A stretch of DNA of 39,338 nucleotides, taken from NCBI GenBank assembly GCA_018715395.1, contig DVLQ01000039.1, positions 1 to 39,338 on the forward strand. The letters run 5' to 3'. Made by a program: the position numbers and the translations under genes. Each line of letters begins with the position of its first letter. Positions within the stretch are counted from its first letter, which is position 1. Shown here in pieces: positions 1-8,059 of this stretch. This stretch comes from Candidatus Coprocola pullicola. Its GTDB lineage: Bacteria; Bacillota; Clostridia; Lachnospirales; Anaerotignaceae. The notes beneath the pieces were generated by a model. The model saw only the letters and a program-made list of their open reading frames with translations, was not told the origin of the DNA and made no database searches.

Positions 1-234
1 AAAAGTATTTATGATGTATAGACTAAAAAATAATGATAAAAAGACAAAATGCAGGATTTATAATAATATAACCTTCCTAGTATAGTATAACATATAAAAG
101 ATTTATAAAAATTCTTTTACTATAAAAAAATAAGATTTTATGTGATATGTTAAAATACTTTTTATGATTTTGACAGAAAGTTTATAAACAGTAACAGAAA
201 ATACAATATTATAGCTGTAGAAGCAGAAACAATA

Positions 235-263
235 TTGAATAAGAAATTGACATTTGATATAAT
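235..263 (+). promoter_or_regulatory. Probable sigma-A promoter of the tandem DeoR genes
   Basis: TTGAAT, a 17-nt spacer and TATAAT, with the TG of an extended -10 (TGATATAAT). A second TTGACA lies at 247-252, but its nearest TATAAT (274-279) is 21 nt away, which is too far. Bases 1-234 are AT-rich and I see no gene in them. Promoter assignment is by motif only. Confidence 0.5.
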
Positions 264-332
264 AAATGAGAAATATAATAAAATGATTCTTATAGCTGAG
301 TAATTGCTATGGATATTTTTATGGAGGTTGCA

Positions 333-1115
333 ATGTTACAAGAAGATCGATTTTTGAAAATATTGGATTACTTAAAACAAAAACCTATTGTAACTTTTGC
401 AGAACTTTCTCAAGTTACAGGGGCGTCGGTGGGAACAATTAGACGTGATTTAAGTAATTTGGAAAAAAATGGTATGCTTAATGTTGTTAGAGGCGGCGCA
501 ACGGCAAGAAAAGACGATATTACAAAACAAGCCTTTGATATAAGAGGACTTGAACATAAAAATGAAAAAAAAGAGTTGGTGCAGTTATTAGAAAACATTG
601 TAATAGATGGGCAGGCTATTGCCCTCAACAGTGGAACCACCAATGTGGAAACAGCGAATTTTTTGGTAGAAAATTATAAAAGATTGACTATTGTTACAAA
701 TAATTTAAGAATTGTTGATATATTAAGAAAAGCTGAAAATTTTACAGTGATTGTATTAGGAGGGGTTTTTGATAGAGAAGAATATGCAATTGGAGGAAAA
801 CAGACGGAAAAAGAAATACTTTCTTATAATTTTGATTTGTCTATTTTGGCAGTCAATGCTATTTCTGAAAAAAAGGGAATTACTGAATTTCGACCCAAGG
901 AGGTAAATATTATAAAAGCGTTTTTGCAGTCTTCCAAGACAAACGTTGTTGTAGCGGATTATAGTAAGTTTGACAGGATATCTTATATCAATGTTTGTGG
1001 TATTGAACAATTGGATTATATTATTTCAGATAGCAATGTAACAAAAGAACAAATAGAAAGATATACGAAAAGAGGAGTAAAGATGTGTACTCCAAAGATA
1101 GGTGATTATAATTGA
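333..1115 (+). CDS. DeoR/GlpR-family transcriptional regulator (first of a tandem pair)
   Basis: A 260-residue DeoR-type repressor. Residues about 5-57 form the winged helix-turn-helix with the family signature (TIRRDLSNLEKNG, then VRGGA). The rest is the DeoRC effector domain, with SGTT and VTNN segments that in this family bind a phosphorylated sugar-like ligand. The ORF track starts at 309, but ATG 333 is better: GGAGG lies 5 nt upstream and the protein then begins MLQEDRFLKI, the usual DeoR N-terminus. The stop overlaps the next gene's start, so the two regulators are translationally coupled. They share many motifs and look like a duplication. By context it probably controls the downstream carrier, dehydrogenase and glycyl radical enzyme genes. 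Family assignment is secure; the effector is unknown. Confidence 0.93.
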   Translation: MLQEDRFLKILDYLKQKPIVTFAELSQVTGASVGTIRRDLSNLEKNGMLNVVRGGATARKDDITKQAFDIRGLEHKNEKKELVQLLENIVIDGQAIALNSGTTNVETANFLVENYKRLTIVTNNLRIVDILRKAENFTVIVLGGVFDREEYAIGGKQTEKEILSYNFDLSILAVNAISEKKGITEFRPKEVNIIKAFLQSSKTNVVVADYSKFDRISYINVCGIEQLDYIISDSNVTKEQIERYTKRGVKMCTPKIGDYN

Positions 1116-1879
1116 TACAAAATGAAAGATTTTTAAGGATTATAGAATATTTGAAAGAAAATAGAACCGCAAATTTGAAAAAAATTGCAGAACTTAATGA
1201 TGTTTCCATTGATACAGTAAGAAGAGATTTTAAAGAATTAGAAAAAGAGGGAATGCTTAGAAGGGTAAGAGGCGGCGCTATATTTCATAATGTAGACATT
1301 ACACGACAAGGCGTTGATGTCAGAACAGCAACGCATAGCGATGAAAAAAAAGAAGTTGCAGGCTTGTTAAGTAGTTTTATACTGGATGGACAGGCTGTTG
1401 GACTTAATAGTGGAACAACTTGTGTAGAAGTTGCAAGATTTTTGACAGAAAATTATAAAAAATTAACAGTGATTACAAATAACTTGAAAGCTGTAGATGT
1501 TTTAGCAAAAGCAAAAAATTTTATAGTTATTATTCCCGGCGGAGAGCTGGATAGCAGTGAAAATGCCATTTATGGAGAAATATGTGAGGAAAGTATTTTA
1601 AAATATAATATTGATGTAGCAATATTTGGTGCTCATGCTATTTCTTTGGAAAAGGGAGTAACCGATTTTAGAATCAAACAGCAAGGTGTTATTAAAGCTT
1701 TATTAAAGTCTTCCAAAAAGAAAATTGCAGCAGTAGACAGTAGTAAATTTGACCAAATAGCGTATGTCAATGTTTGTGATTTAAAAGATATTGATATGGT
1801 ATTAAGTGATTCAAAGCTTTCTGAAAGTTTGAAGCAAAAGTATGAAAAGCAAGGAATAAAATTGATTACTCCAAAATAA
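1112..1879 (+). CDS. DeoR/GlpR-family transcriptional regulator (second of a tandem pair)
   Basis: A 255-residue paralogue of the preceding gene, starting at TTG 1112 within the upstream TGA (TTGA overlap), with AGGTGA about 7 nt before it. The protein opens MIQNERFLRIIEYL and has the DeoR helix-turn-helix (DTVRRDFKELEKEG, VRGGA) followed by an effector domain with SGTTCVE and TNNLKAVD, the predicted sugar-phosphate pocket. Both copies are intact over their length. A tandem pair could bind as a heteromer or respond to two ligands; that is inference. Transcription probably ends at the compound hairpin just downstream. Confidence 0.92.
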   Translation: MIQNERFLRIIEYLKENRTANLKKIAELNDVSIDTVRRDFKELEKEGMLRRVRGGAIFHNVDITRQGVDVRTATHSDEKKEVAGLLSSFILDGQAVGLNSGTTCVEVARFLTENYKKLTVITNNLKAVDVLAKAKNFIVIIPGGELDSSENAIYGEICEESILKYNIDVAIFGAHAISLEKGVTDFRIKQQGVIKALLKSSKKKIAAVDSSKFDQIAYVNVCDLKDIDMVLSDSKLSESLKQKYEKQGIKLITPK

Positions 1880-1891
1880 ATAAAAATAGAA

Positions 1892-1950
1892 CTCAATCTC
1901 AAACGAAAATTGAGTGCTGAAAAAGCACTTTTTTGTTTGGGATTTTTTAA
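1892..1950 (+). terminator. Compound intrinsic terminator after the DeoR pair
   Basis: Hairpin CTCAAT/ATTGAG (1892-1914) is followed directly by GTGCT/AGCAC (1914-1928) and TTTTTT. A third pairing, AATCTCAAAC (1895-1904) with GTTTGGGATT (1935-1944, one G-U pair), would enclose the second hairpin and is followed by another T run. The two arrangements share bases and exclude each other. Confidence 0.75.
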
Positions 1951-2102
1951 TTTTTAAAATAATAAATAATTAATATTGTAGTAAAGATAATAGAATTTGC
2001 ATTAAAATGAAATATATTGTGAAAAAATGATTAAAATATATAATGATATTGCAAAATATTGCATATAAAATGAGTAATATTTAAAAATACAGCAAAATAT
2101 TA

Positions 2103-2131
2103 TTGATATATAGCAAATAGTATGTTTTAAT
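2103..2131 (+). promoter_or_regulatory. Candidate promoter of the MFS/Fe-ADH transcription unit
   Basis: TTGATA, 17 nt, TTTAAT: one mismatch from consensus in each box. The gene-free stretch 1951-2319 is very AT-rich. It also carries GCAAAATATT twice (2051-2060 and 2092-2101, 41 bp apart), possible regulator contacts upstream of this promoter. A tiny ORF (ATG AGG GTG AAA ATA TAA, near 2181) follows an AAGGATGGTG ribosome site; I do not claim it is functional. Confidence 0.4.
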
Positions 2132-2319
2132 AAAACCATAATATAAAAACGTGGAAAAGAGAAAAAGGATGGTGATTATTATGAGGGTGAAAATATAAAA
2201 ATAAATGACAGAAAATGGAAAGACAGAATTTGGTAACTAGCAATGTTGCAGTGTATTTGTTATTGTTTTATTTTCAAAACTTTAGTAAATACTGTGCTTG
2301 TAAGAAAGGGGGAACTATT

Positions 2320-3633
2320 ATGAGTAAACCTGTTTCAAACGTTGAACATTATGGTTATACAGAAGCGGAAGAAAAAGTCTTTCATAAGTATGCAATAAGA
2401 ATGCTGATTGGATTTTCATTATTATATATTTTCTTCTATAATGGAAGACAAAATATGAATCTTGCAATTCCTCTTATGATTGAAGATTTTCAAGTTACAA
2501 AAGCAGATATGGGAATTGTAACATCGGCACTTTTTTGGTGTTACGGCTTTGGGCATTTATTCTCAGGACGGTTAGGAGAAATAATTGGTACAAAAAGATT
2601 TATATTTTGGGGTGTTGTACTTTCAGCATTATTGAATTTTATTATTAGCTTTCAAACTTCATTAATCGTAATAGCGATACTTTGGGGAATTAATGGTTTT
2701 GCACAGTCGATGGCTTGGTCTCCTGGAGTTTCTTTGACAAATAAGTGGTGACCAAAGGATAAACGTGGGTATGCAAGCGGTATCATAACAGGAGCTTCGG
2801 GATTAGCACAAGTTGCTACATATTTTTGTGTATTAGCTGCTTATGCGATTTCACCAAATACAAGTTGGAGAGCAGCTTTCAGATGGCCTTTAATCCCTAT
2901 GATAATTATATTGGTTGTTTTTGTCATTTTTGTAAAAAATGAACCAAAAGATGTTGGATTAAAAGATTTTGAAGAGCCGGATACAGAAACAGCAAAATTA
3001 AAGGCACAACGTATGGCAGAATTGAAAGAAAAAGGCGCCATATACCCATTTATTTGTCTTTTAAAAGAACCTAAAATGTGTGTATTTTTATTTATCATTG
3101 CCATTGGGGGCATTGGCAGATATGGCTTGTTAACATGGATACCTACCTATTTTAGTGAAGCATTGCATATGGATATTAAACAAGGTATTTTTTCATCTGT
3201 ATTACTTCCTGTTGGGCAGGCAGTAGCATTTTTTTTAATGCCATATTTAACAGATAAGATTTTTAAAGGAAGAAGAGAACCATTGCTGATTGTTTGCGGC
3301 GTAGTATCAGCGGTTTCTTTGGTATTGTTTCCAAGAATTACATCACAATTTGCAGCAAGCGCAATGTTATTTGTAGTAGGGCTTTTCTCTTCTGTAAATG
3401 GTATTGTTTGGGCATTTGCAGGTGATATTGGCACAAGAGCATTTGCAGGAACTGCAACAGGATTACTGGATTGGGCGGCTTATATGGGAGCGGCAGTGCA
3501 ATCTATATTATTTGGATATGTAAGCGGATATAGTTGGAATGCTGTATTTATTACAATAGCTGTACTTTATATTATGCTTATTTTGCTTGCATTGTCTGCT
3601 AAAAATATGAAAGTACGCGGAACAGCGCAATGA
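2320..3633 (+). pseudogene. OPA-type MFS transporter interrupted by one in-frame TGA
   Basis: The reading frame from ATG 2320 (GGGGGA ribosome site) runs 437 codons to TGA 3631-3633 with a single interruption, TGA at 2749-2751 (codon 144). The ORF track shows it as two pieces, 2215-2751 and 2899-3633. The product is a 12-helix major facilitator resembling the organophosphate:phosphate antiporter group: N-terminal helix with NGRQNMNLAIP, then SGRLGEIIGTKRF, and NKW-[TGA]-PKDKRG after helix 4. Family members normally have a second Trp at that site (WWP before a basic loop), so one G-to-A change (TGG to TGA) explains it. No other frameshift or stop is visible, so the lesion is recent, is an error in the read, or is read through. 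It should import a small anionic substrate for the downstream enzymes; the substrate is unknown. Confidence 0.85.
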
Positions 3634-3648
3634 AAGGGAGGTATTAGT

Positions 3649-4785
3649 ATGAGTTATTTACCATTTTGTTCAGTAGAAATCGAATTTTCTAATATGCAAG
3701 GATTGCATGATTTAATTAATGAGTATAACAAAGATAAAAAAACATTAGTAATTTGTGATAGTTTTACAACTGACTTGTGGGATATTACAAAAGATATAGA
3801 AGCGGCAATGAAATTAGGTCACATGGCTTGGATAGATAAATGCCCCGGAAATCCTACACAACAAGATATTTTAAATGCACTTGAAAAAGTAGCTGATTTT
3901 GAACCTGAGCAGATTATTGCCGTTGGCGGAGGCAGTACAATAGACATTGCAAAAGCAGTTAGCGCTTTTTATGATTTATTAAAGAAAGAAGAAATCACCA
4001 TTGCCAATATTACAAAGGTTTTGAAAGAAAAAACTTATGCTACAACAGAGCATAATTTTATTGACATTATAGCTGTACCATCAGCAGCGGGTACAGGGTC
4101 TGAAGTAACACGTTTTGCTACCATTTGGGACGTAGATAAAGTATCTAAGTTTTCAATAGACTGTCAGCAAAATTATGCAAAAAAAGCTATTATTATCCCG
4201 GAATTAACATTGACTCTTCCAAAAAGATTGACTCTTTCTACAGGACTGGATGCGCTTTCTCATGCTACAGAGGCATTTTGGGCAAAACCAACTAATTATT
4301 TGGTAAAAGATATTGCACTAAGAGCCATTGATTTGATTATGACAAATTTACCAAAAGTTTTGGCAGACCCTGATAATATTACTTTAAGAACTGCAATGAG
4401 TCGAGGCGCATTATTAGCAGGAATTGCTTTTGCCAAAACAAGAACAACAGCCTGTCATTCTATCAGTTATCCTATTACAATGCAATATGGTATAGAACAT
4501 GGTCTTGCTTGTGCGCTTTCATTAGATGCTGTTTCTAAAATCAATCGAGAAAAAACAGAATTGGCAGATATGCTTTTTGAAGTTTTTCAAAAGCATGGCG
4601 GTTTACAAAATTGGATTGATAAAACCTGTGAAGGTATTGTTCAATTAAGATTAAGTTATTTTAATGTACCAAAAGAGGGAATTGATAAAATTGTAGAAGG
4701 AACGTTTACAAAAGGAAGAATGGATAATAACCCTGTTGATATTACACCGGAACAAGTAAAAGAAATATTACTTTCCGTTTATTGA
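3649..4785 (+). CDS. Iron-containing alcohol dehydrogenase, phosphonoacetaldehyde/sulfoacetaldehyde reductase type
   Basis: A 378-residue group III alcohol dehydrogenase. The NAD(P)-binding GGGSTIDIAKA lies near residue 95. PSAAGTGSEVTRFATIW, GLDALSHATEAFW and CHSISYPITMQYGIEHG supply the Asp and His residues that ligate the metal in this family. The overall pattern is closest, from memory, to reductases of phosphonoacetaldehyde or sulfoacetaldehyde, which reduce a small anionic aldehyde to the alcohol. ATG 3649 follows AAGGGAGG, 15 nt after the carrier's stop, so the two are one transcript. It probably makes or consumes the alcohol handled by the glycyl radical enzyme. The superfamily is certain; the substrate class is inference. 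Confidence 0.88.
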   Translation: MSYLPFCSVEIEFSNMQGLHDLINEYNKDKKTLVICDSFTTDLWDITKDIEAAMKLGHMAWIDKCPGNPTQQDILNALEKVADFEPEQIIAVGGGSTIDIAKAVSAFYDLLKKEEITIANITKVLKEKTYATTEHNFIDIIAVPSAAGTGSEVTRFATIWDVDKVSKFSIDCQQNYAKKAIIIPELTLTLPKRLTLSTGLDALSHATEAFWAKPTNYLVKDIALRAIDLIMTNLPKVLADPDNITLRTAMSRGALLAGIAFAKTRTTACHSISYPITMQYGIEHGLACALSLDAVSKINREKTELADMLFEVFQKHGGLQNWIDKTCEGIVQLRLSYFNVPKEGIDKIVEGTFTKGRMDNNPVDITPEQVKEILLSVY

Positions 4786-4843
4786 TTTTTAAGGAATGTA
4801 AAATAGCATAGATTTTTCATATTAGTCTATTATTTTTAACTGG

Positions 4844-4876
4844 AAAAAACCGAATGATTTCATTCGGTTTTTTTGT
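4844..4876 (+). terminator. Intrinsic terminator after the Fe-ADH gene
   Basis: AAAAAACCGAATG, loop ATTT, CATTCGGTTTTTT, then more T: a perfect 13-bp stem. It separates the carrier/dehydrogenase transcript from the regulator/GRE transcript. Confidence 0.9.
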
Positions 4877-4907
4877 ATGTTTATATTGAAAACATTTTTA
4901 AAAATAA

Positions 4908-4936
4908 TTGACAGAAATGGAAGATTAATATATAAT
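4908..4936 (+). promoter_or_regulatory. Consensus sigma-A promoter of the XRE-cupin/GRE operon
   Basis: TTGACA (4908-4913), exactly 17 nt, TATAAT (4931-4936): a perfect match to consensus in both boxes and spacing. So strong a core promoter implies control by a repressor, for which the adjacent palindrome is the obvious site. Confidence 0.88.
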
Positions 4937-4937
4937 A

Positions 4938-4951
4938 TACGTTATAACGTA
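4938..4951. promoter_or_regulatory. Operator-like 14-bp palindrome over the transcription start
   Basis: TACGTTATAACGTA is a perfect palindrome beginning 2 nt after the -10 box, covering the expected +1. The first gene of the transcript encodes an XRE-cupin regulator, so autorepression through this site is the simplest reading. I saw no second copy in the window. Confidence 0.65.
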
Positions 4952-5038
4952 CAAACAAACAAAATATTGTCCATTGATGAATGTTTTCTATCAGGATATA
5001 TTTAGAAAACAGATTGATAAAAAAAGGAGAATTTATAT

Positions 5039-5593
5039 ATGGATGATATAAACAATGTCATTGCGGATAATTTGAAAAGAATGAGAAAAGAAAACAGATG
5101 GAGCTTAGATACAGTAGCAGAAATGACCGGCGTTAGTAAAAGTATGCTGGGACAAATTGAACGAAAAGAATCCAGTCCTACTGTAGCAACGCTTTGGAAA
5201 ATTGCTACAGGATTACATATTTCTTTTACAGCATTGTTGGAACAATCCGAAAAGGAAGCAGAATTGATAAAAAAAGAAATGATAAAACCTTTGTTAAGCG
5301 ATGAGGGGCATTTTAGGCTGTATCCTTTTTTTCCTTATACTACCAAAAGAAATTTTGAAATGTTTTCTATTGAATTAGATGAAAATTCTAGATCTGTATC
5401 AGAGGCTCATGAAGCAGGTACAGAAGAACTGATACTTGTGTTTGAAGGTTGTTTAATATTAGAAATAGAAGGAACTTCTTACACTGTAGAAAAGGGAAAT
5501 GCCATTCGTTTTTTGGCAGATTATCCTCACATTTATAAAAATGGTGCAAATGGTATGACACGCATCTGTATGTTAATTTATTACAAAAAATAA
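5039..5593 (+). CDS. XRE-family regulator with C-terminal cupin domain
   Basis: 184 residues. Residues about 7-62 are an XRE helix-turn-helix (LKRMRKENRWSLDTVAEMTG, SKSMLGQIERKESSPT). Residues about 105-180 are a small cupin barrel (EAHEAGTEELILVFEG, YTVEKGNAIRF), which in relatives binds a small-molecule effector. ATG 5039 has AAAAGGAG upstream. It is the first gene of the GRE transcript, 28 nt before the GRE start, and sits behind a consensus promoter with a palindromic operator-like site. It is therefore probably the local, self-regulating sensor of the GRE substrate or product. The two DeoR genes make this a cluster with three regulators. Confidence 0.92.
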   Translation: MDDINNVIADNLKRMRKENRWSLDTVAEMTGVSKSMLGQIERKESSPTVATLWKIATGLHISFTALLEQSEKEAELIKKEMIKPLLSDEGHFRLYPFFPYTTKRNFEMFSIELDENSRSVSEAHEAGTEELILVFEGCLILEIEGTSYTVEKGNAIRFLADYPHIYKNGANGMTRICMLIYYKK

Positions 5594-5621
5594 ATTATTG
5601 AATAAGAAAGGGTGAATGAAA

Positions 5622-7994
5622 ATGAGTGCTACAGAAAGAATAGAAAGAATTCGTCTAAACTATGTTAATAGTAAGCCGGCTATTTCTTATCAAAGAGCTA
5701 AGATTTGGACACAGTCTCACAAAAAAACAGAAGGTAAACCGGTAGCCATTCGTCGTGCGCAAGCGTTTTATGATACTTGCAATGAACTTTGTGTTAATAT
5801 TTTTGCAGATGAATTAGTTGTAGGCTGTACCGGAGAATTTAGAAAATGCGGTATTTTGACGCCGGAATTTTCATGGACATGGGTAGATAGAGAAATGGAT
5901 CATTTTGCAACCCGTGCCCAAGACCCTTATGAAATGACAGATGAACAAAGAGAATTTGTAAGAAAAGAAATATTTCCTTATTGGAAGGATAAATCTTTAG
6001 AAGAGGCATTTTTAGCACAAATTTCAGAAGAAACCAAAACAGTAGCAGTAGATACAGGCTTTGTGGATACAGATTCTAAATGGCGTCAGGCAGTTGGAGA
6101 GGTTACGGCTGATTATGAGGATGTATTATTTAAAAAAGGTTTTGGCGGCATTAAAAAAGAGGCAGAACAATATTTGTCACAATTAGACGAAACTTCTTTG
6201 GAAGGTATGGAAAAAATAGAATTTTATCGTTCTATCATATTGGTTTGTGATGGTATCATTCGTTTGGCAAACCGTTATGCACAAAAGGCAAAAGAAATGG
6301 CAGAAATAGAAAAGGATGCCCAAAGAAAAGAAGAATTACTTCAAATTTCTCAAATATGCAGTGTTGTACCTGAAAATCCTCCAAAATCATTTAGAGAAGC
6401 AATACAATTTATGTGGTTTACACAATTAGGAGGCATATTGTCTGAAAATCCTTTAGCTTGGAACCCGGGACGTTTTGACCAATATATGTATCCTTATTAT
6501 AAACAAGACAAAGAAGCAGGACTGATTACACAACAACAAGCACAAGAATTGATTGAATGCTTATGGTTAAAGCTTTCTGAATGGGTTTGGACGATTTCTG
6601 CAAATACAGCAGATTTTTTTGCAGGGTATAATCAATTTCAAAATTTGACGGTAGGTGGAAGAACAAGAGATGGTAAAGATGCCACAAATGAAATTTCTTA
6701 TATGTGTTTAAAAGCAACGGAGGATACCCTTGCGCACCAGCCGGGATTGAGCGTAAGGATTCATCCGGATTGTCCGGAAGAATTTTTGTCCGCTGTGACG
6801 CATTTAGTAAGTAAAGGAACTGGTTTTCCGGCTATTCATAGTGATAATGCAGGCTATCAAATGCTTATTAATGCAGGTTATGAGCCGGAAGACGCCAGAG
6901 ATTGGTCAAACTGTGGTTGTGTGGTGCCTCATTTTAGAAAAACAGGAGAATGGACTTCTGCGGCAAATTTAAATTTTGCAGCAGCATTGGAATTTGCATT
7001 AAATGAAGGAAAAAGCCGTTTAACCGGTAAAAAGATTGCATTGGAAGAAAAGAATCCAAAAACTTTTTCTAGCTATGAAGAAGTAGAAAAGGCATTTTTC
7101 AAACAGTTTTCTTATTTAATCAAACAATCTGTTATTAGTTTGATTACAGCGCAAAGACTGCATGTGGAAATGGTTCCAAGACCTTTTATGTCTGCTTGTA
7201 TTGAAGAGTGTATGAAAAAAGGAAAGGATTTGACAAAAGGCGGTGCAAAATATAATATAGGTCCTGTTATCACAGGAATCGGCATTGCTGTGGTTGCAAA
7301 TTCTTTGGCTGTGATAAAGAAACTGGTATTTGAAGAAAAAATAGCTACCATATCTGAAATTATTGACGCCATTGATGCAAATTGGGAAGGATATGATATA
7401 TTAAGAGCAAAAGCACAATCTGTACCCAAATATGGAAATGATGATGATTATGTAGACGATATTGCAAGAAAAATCAGCAATTTCTTTTATGAAGAGGTAC
7501 ATCAATATAAAGATATTCATGGTTCTCATTTCCTTTCTGCATTTATGGGAATTTCCAACTATTTGCCTACAGGAAAAGTATTGGGTGCGACGCCGGATGG
7601 CAGAAAGGCAAAAGAACCGATTTCTGAAGGAGTCTCTCCCTATGTGGGAACAGATACTTCTACGCCATTGGCAGCAATGCGTTCTGCTGCAAAATTGAAT
7701 CAAGATATTCATAGTGGAGGTACATTGCTTAATCTTCGTTTGAATCAGGACTTAGTGGCTACAAAGAGAGGTCAGTCCAATTTAGGCGCTATGATACAGT
7801 CTTATTTTGCATTGGGAGCTTTCCATGTGCAGTTTAATACAGTATCAACAGAAGTGTTGAAAAAAGCCCAAGAACATCCTGAAGATTATAAAGATTTGCT
7901 GGTGAGAGTAGCCGGATATAGCACACAGTTTGTCAATTTATCAAAATCTATGCAAGATTCTATTATTGCAAGAAATGCTCATGAGAGCTTTTAA
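5622..7994 (+). CDS. Glycyl radical enzyme of unassigned subtype (active site GCVV)
   Basis: About 790 residues, the length of the hydroxyproline/glycerol dehydratase branch. The C-terminal loop RVAGYSTQF carries the radical Gly (about G765). The thiyl loop is NCGCVVPHF, with the catalytic Cys at about 433. Known eliminating GREs (choline lyase, isethionate sulfite-lyase, diol and hydroxyproline dehydratases) have C-V-E with Glu as base; here that residue is Val. NPGRFDQYMYPYY and HSDNAGYQMLINAGYEPEDARDW are typical family segments. I prefer ATG 5622 over 5616 because AAGGG lies at a normal distance from it. It acts with the downstream activase and needs anoxia. Candidates are an arylacetate-type decarboxylase, a sugar-phosphate or anhydrosugar lyase, a C-S/C-P lyase, or something new; sequence alone does not decide. 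GRE membership is certain. Confidence 0.95.
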   Translation: MSATERIERIRLNYVNSKPAISYQRAKIWTQSHKKTEGKPVAIRRAQAFYDTCNELCVNIFADELVVGCTGEFRKCGILTPEFSWTWVDREMDHFATRAQDPYEMTDEQREFVRKEIFPYWKDKSLEEAFLAQISEETKTVAVDTGFVDTDSKWRQAVGEVTADYEDVLFKKGFGGIKKEAEQYLSQLDETSLEGMEKIEFYRSIILVCDGIIRLANRYAQKAKEMAEIEKDAQRKEELLQISQICSVVPENPPKSFREAIQFMWFTQLGGILSENPLAWNPGRFDQYMYPYYKQDKEAGLITQQQAQELIECLWLKLSEWVWTISANTADFFAGYNQFQNLTVGGRTRDGKDATNEISYMCLKATEDTLAHQPGLSVRIHPDCPEEFLSAVTHLVSKGTGFPAIHSDNAGYQMLINAGYEPEDARDWSNCGCVVPHFRKTGEWTSAANLNFAAALEFALNEGKSRLTGKKIALEEKNPKTFSSYEEVEKAFFKQFSYLIKQSVISLITAQRLHVEMVPRPFMSACIEECMKKGKDLTKGGAKYNIGPVITGIGIAVVANSLAVIKKLVFEEKIATISEIIDAIDANWEGYDILRAKAQSVPKYGNDDDYVDDIARKISNFFYEEVHQYKDIHGSHFLSAFMGISNYLPTGKVLGATPDGRKAKEPISEGVSPYVGTDTSTPLAAMRSAAKLNQDIHSGGTLLNLRLNQDLVATKRGQSNLGAMIQSYFALGAFHVQFNTVSTEVLKKAQEHPEDYKDLLVRVAGYSTQFVNLSKSMQDSIIARNAHESF

Positions 7995-8006
7995 AAAAAG
8001 AATGTC

Positions 8007-8037
8007 AAAAACATCTGATGTAACGTCAGATGTTTTT
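8007..8037 (+). terminator. Attenuating hairpin between GRE and activase genes
   Basis: AAAAACATCTGA, loop TGTAACG, TCAGATGTTTTT: a perfect 12-bp inverted repeat ending in a T run, 12 nt after the GRE stop and 22 nt before the activase ATG. It looks like a partial terminator, or an RNA-stabilising hairpin, that lowers activase relative to GRE. Confidence 0.82.
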
Positions 8038-8059
8038 GTTCTTAAAGGGAAGTGAAAAA

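Noticed and set aside
2215-2319. N-terminal extension of the MFS ORF
   Set aside because: ATG 2320 has a strong GGGGGA site and gives a normal family N-terminus; the 35 extra codons have no ribosome site.
2749-2751. UGA recoded as selenocysteine or Trp by an altered genetic code
   Set aside because: UGA ends several intact genes here, Trp is otherwise TGG, and I see no convincing stem-loop just downstream. A point mutation is simpler.
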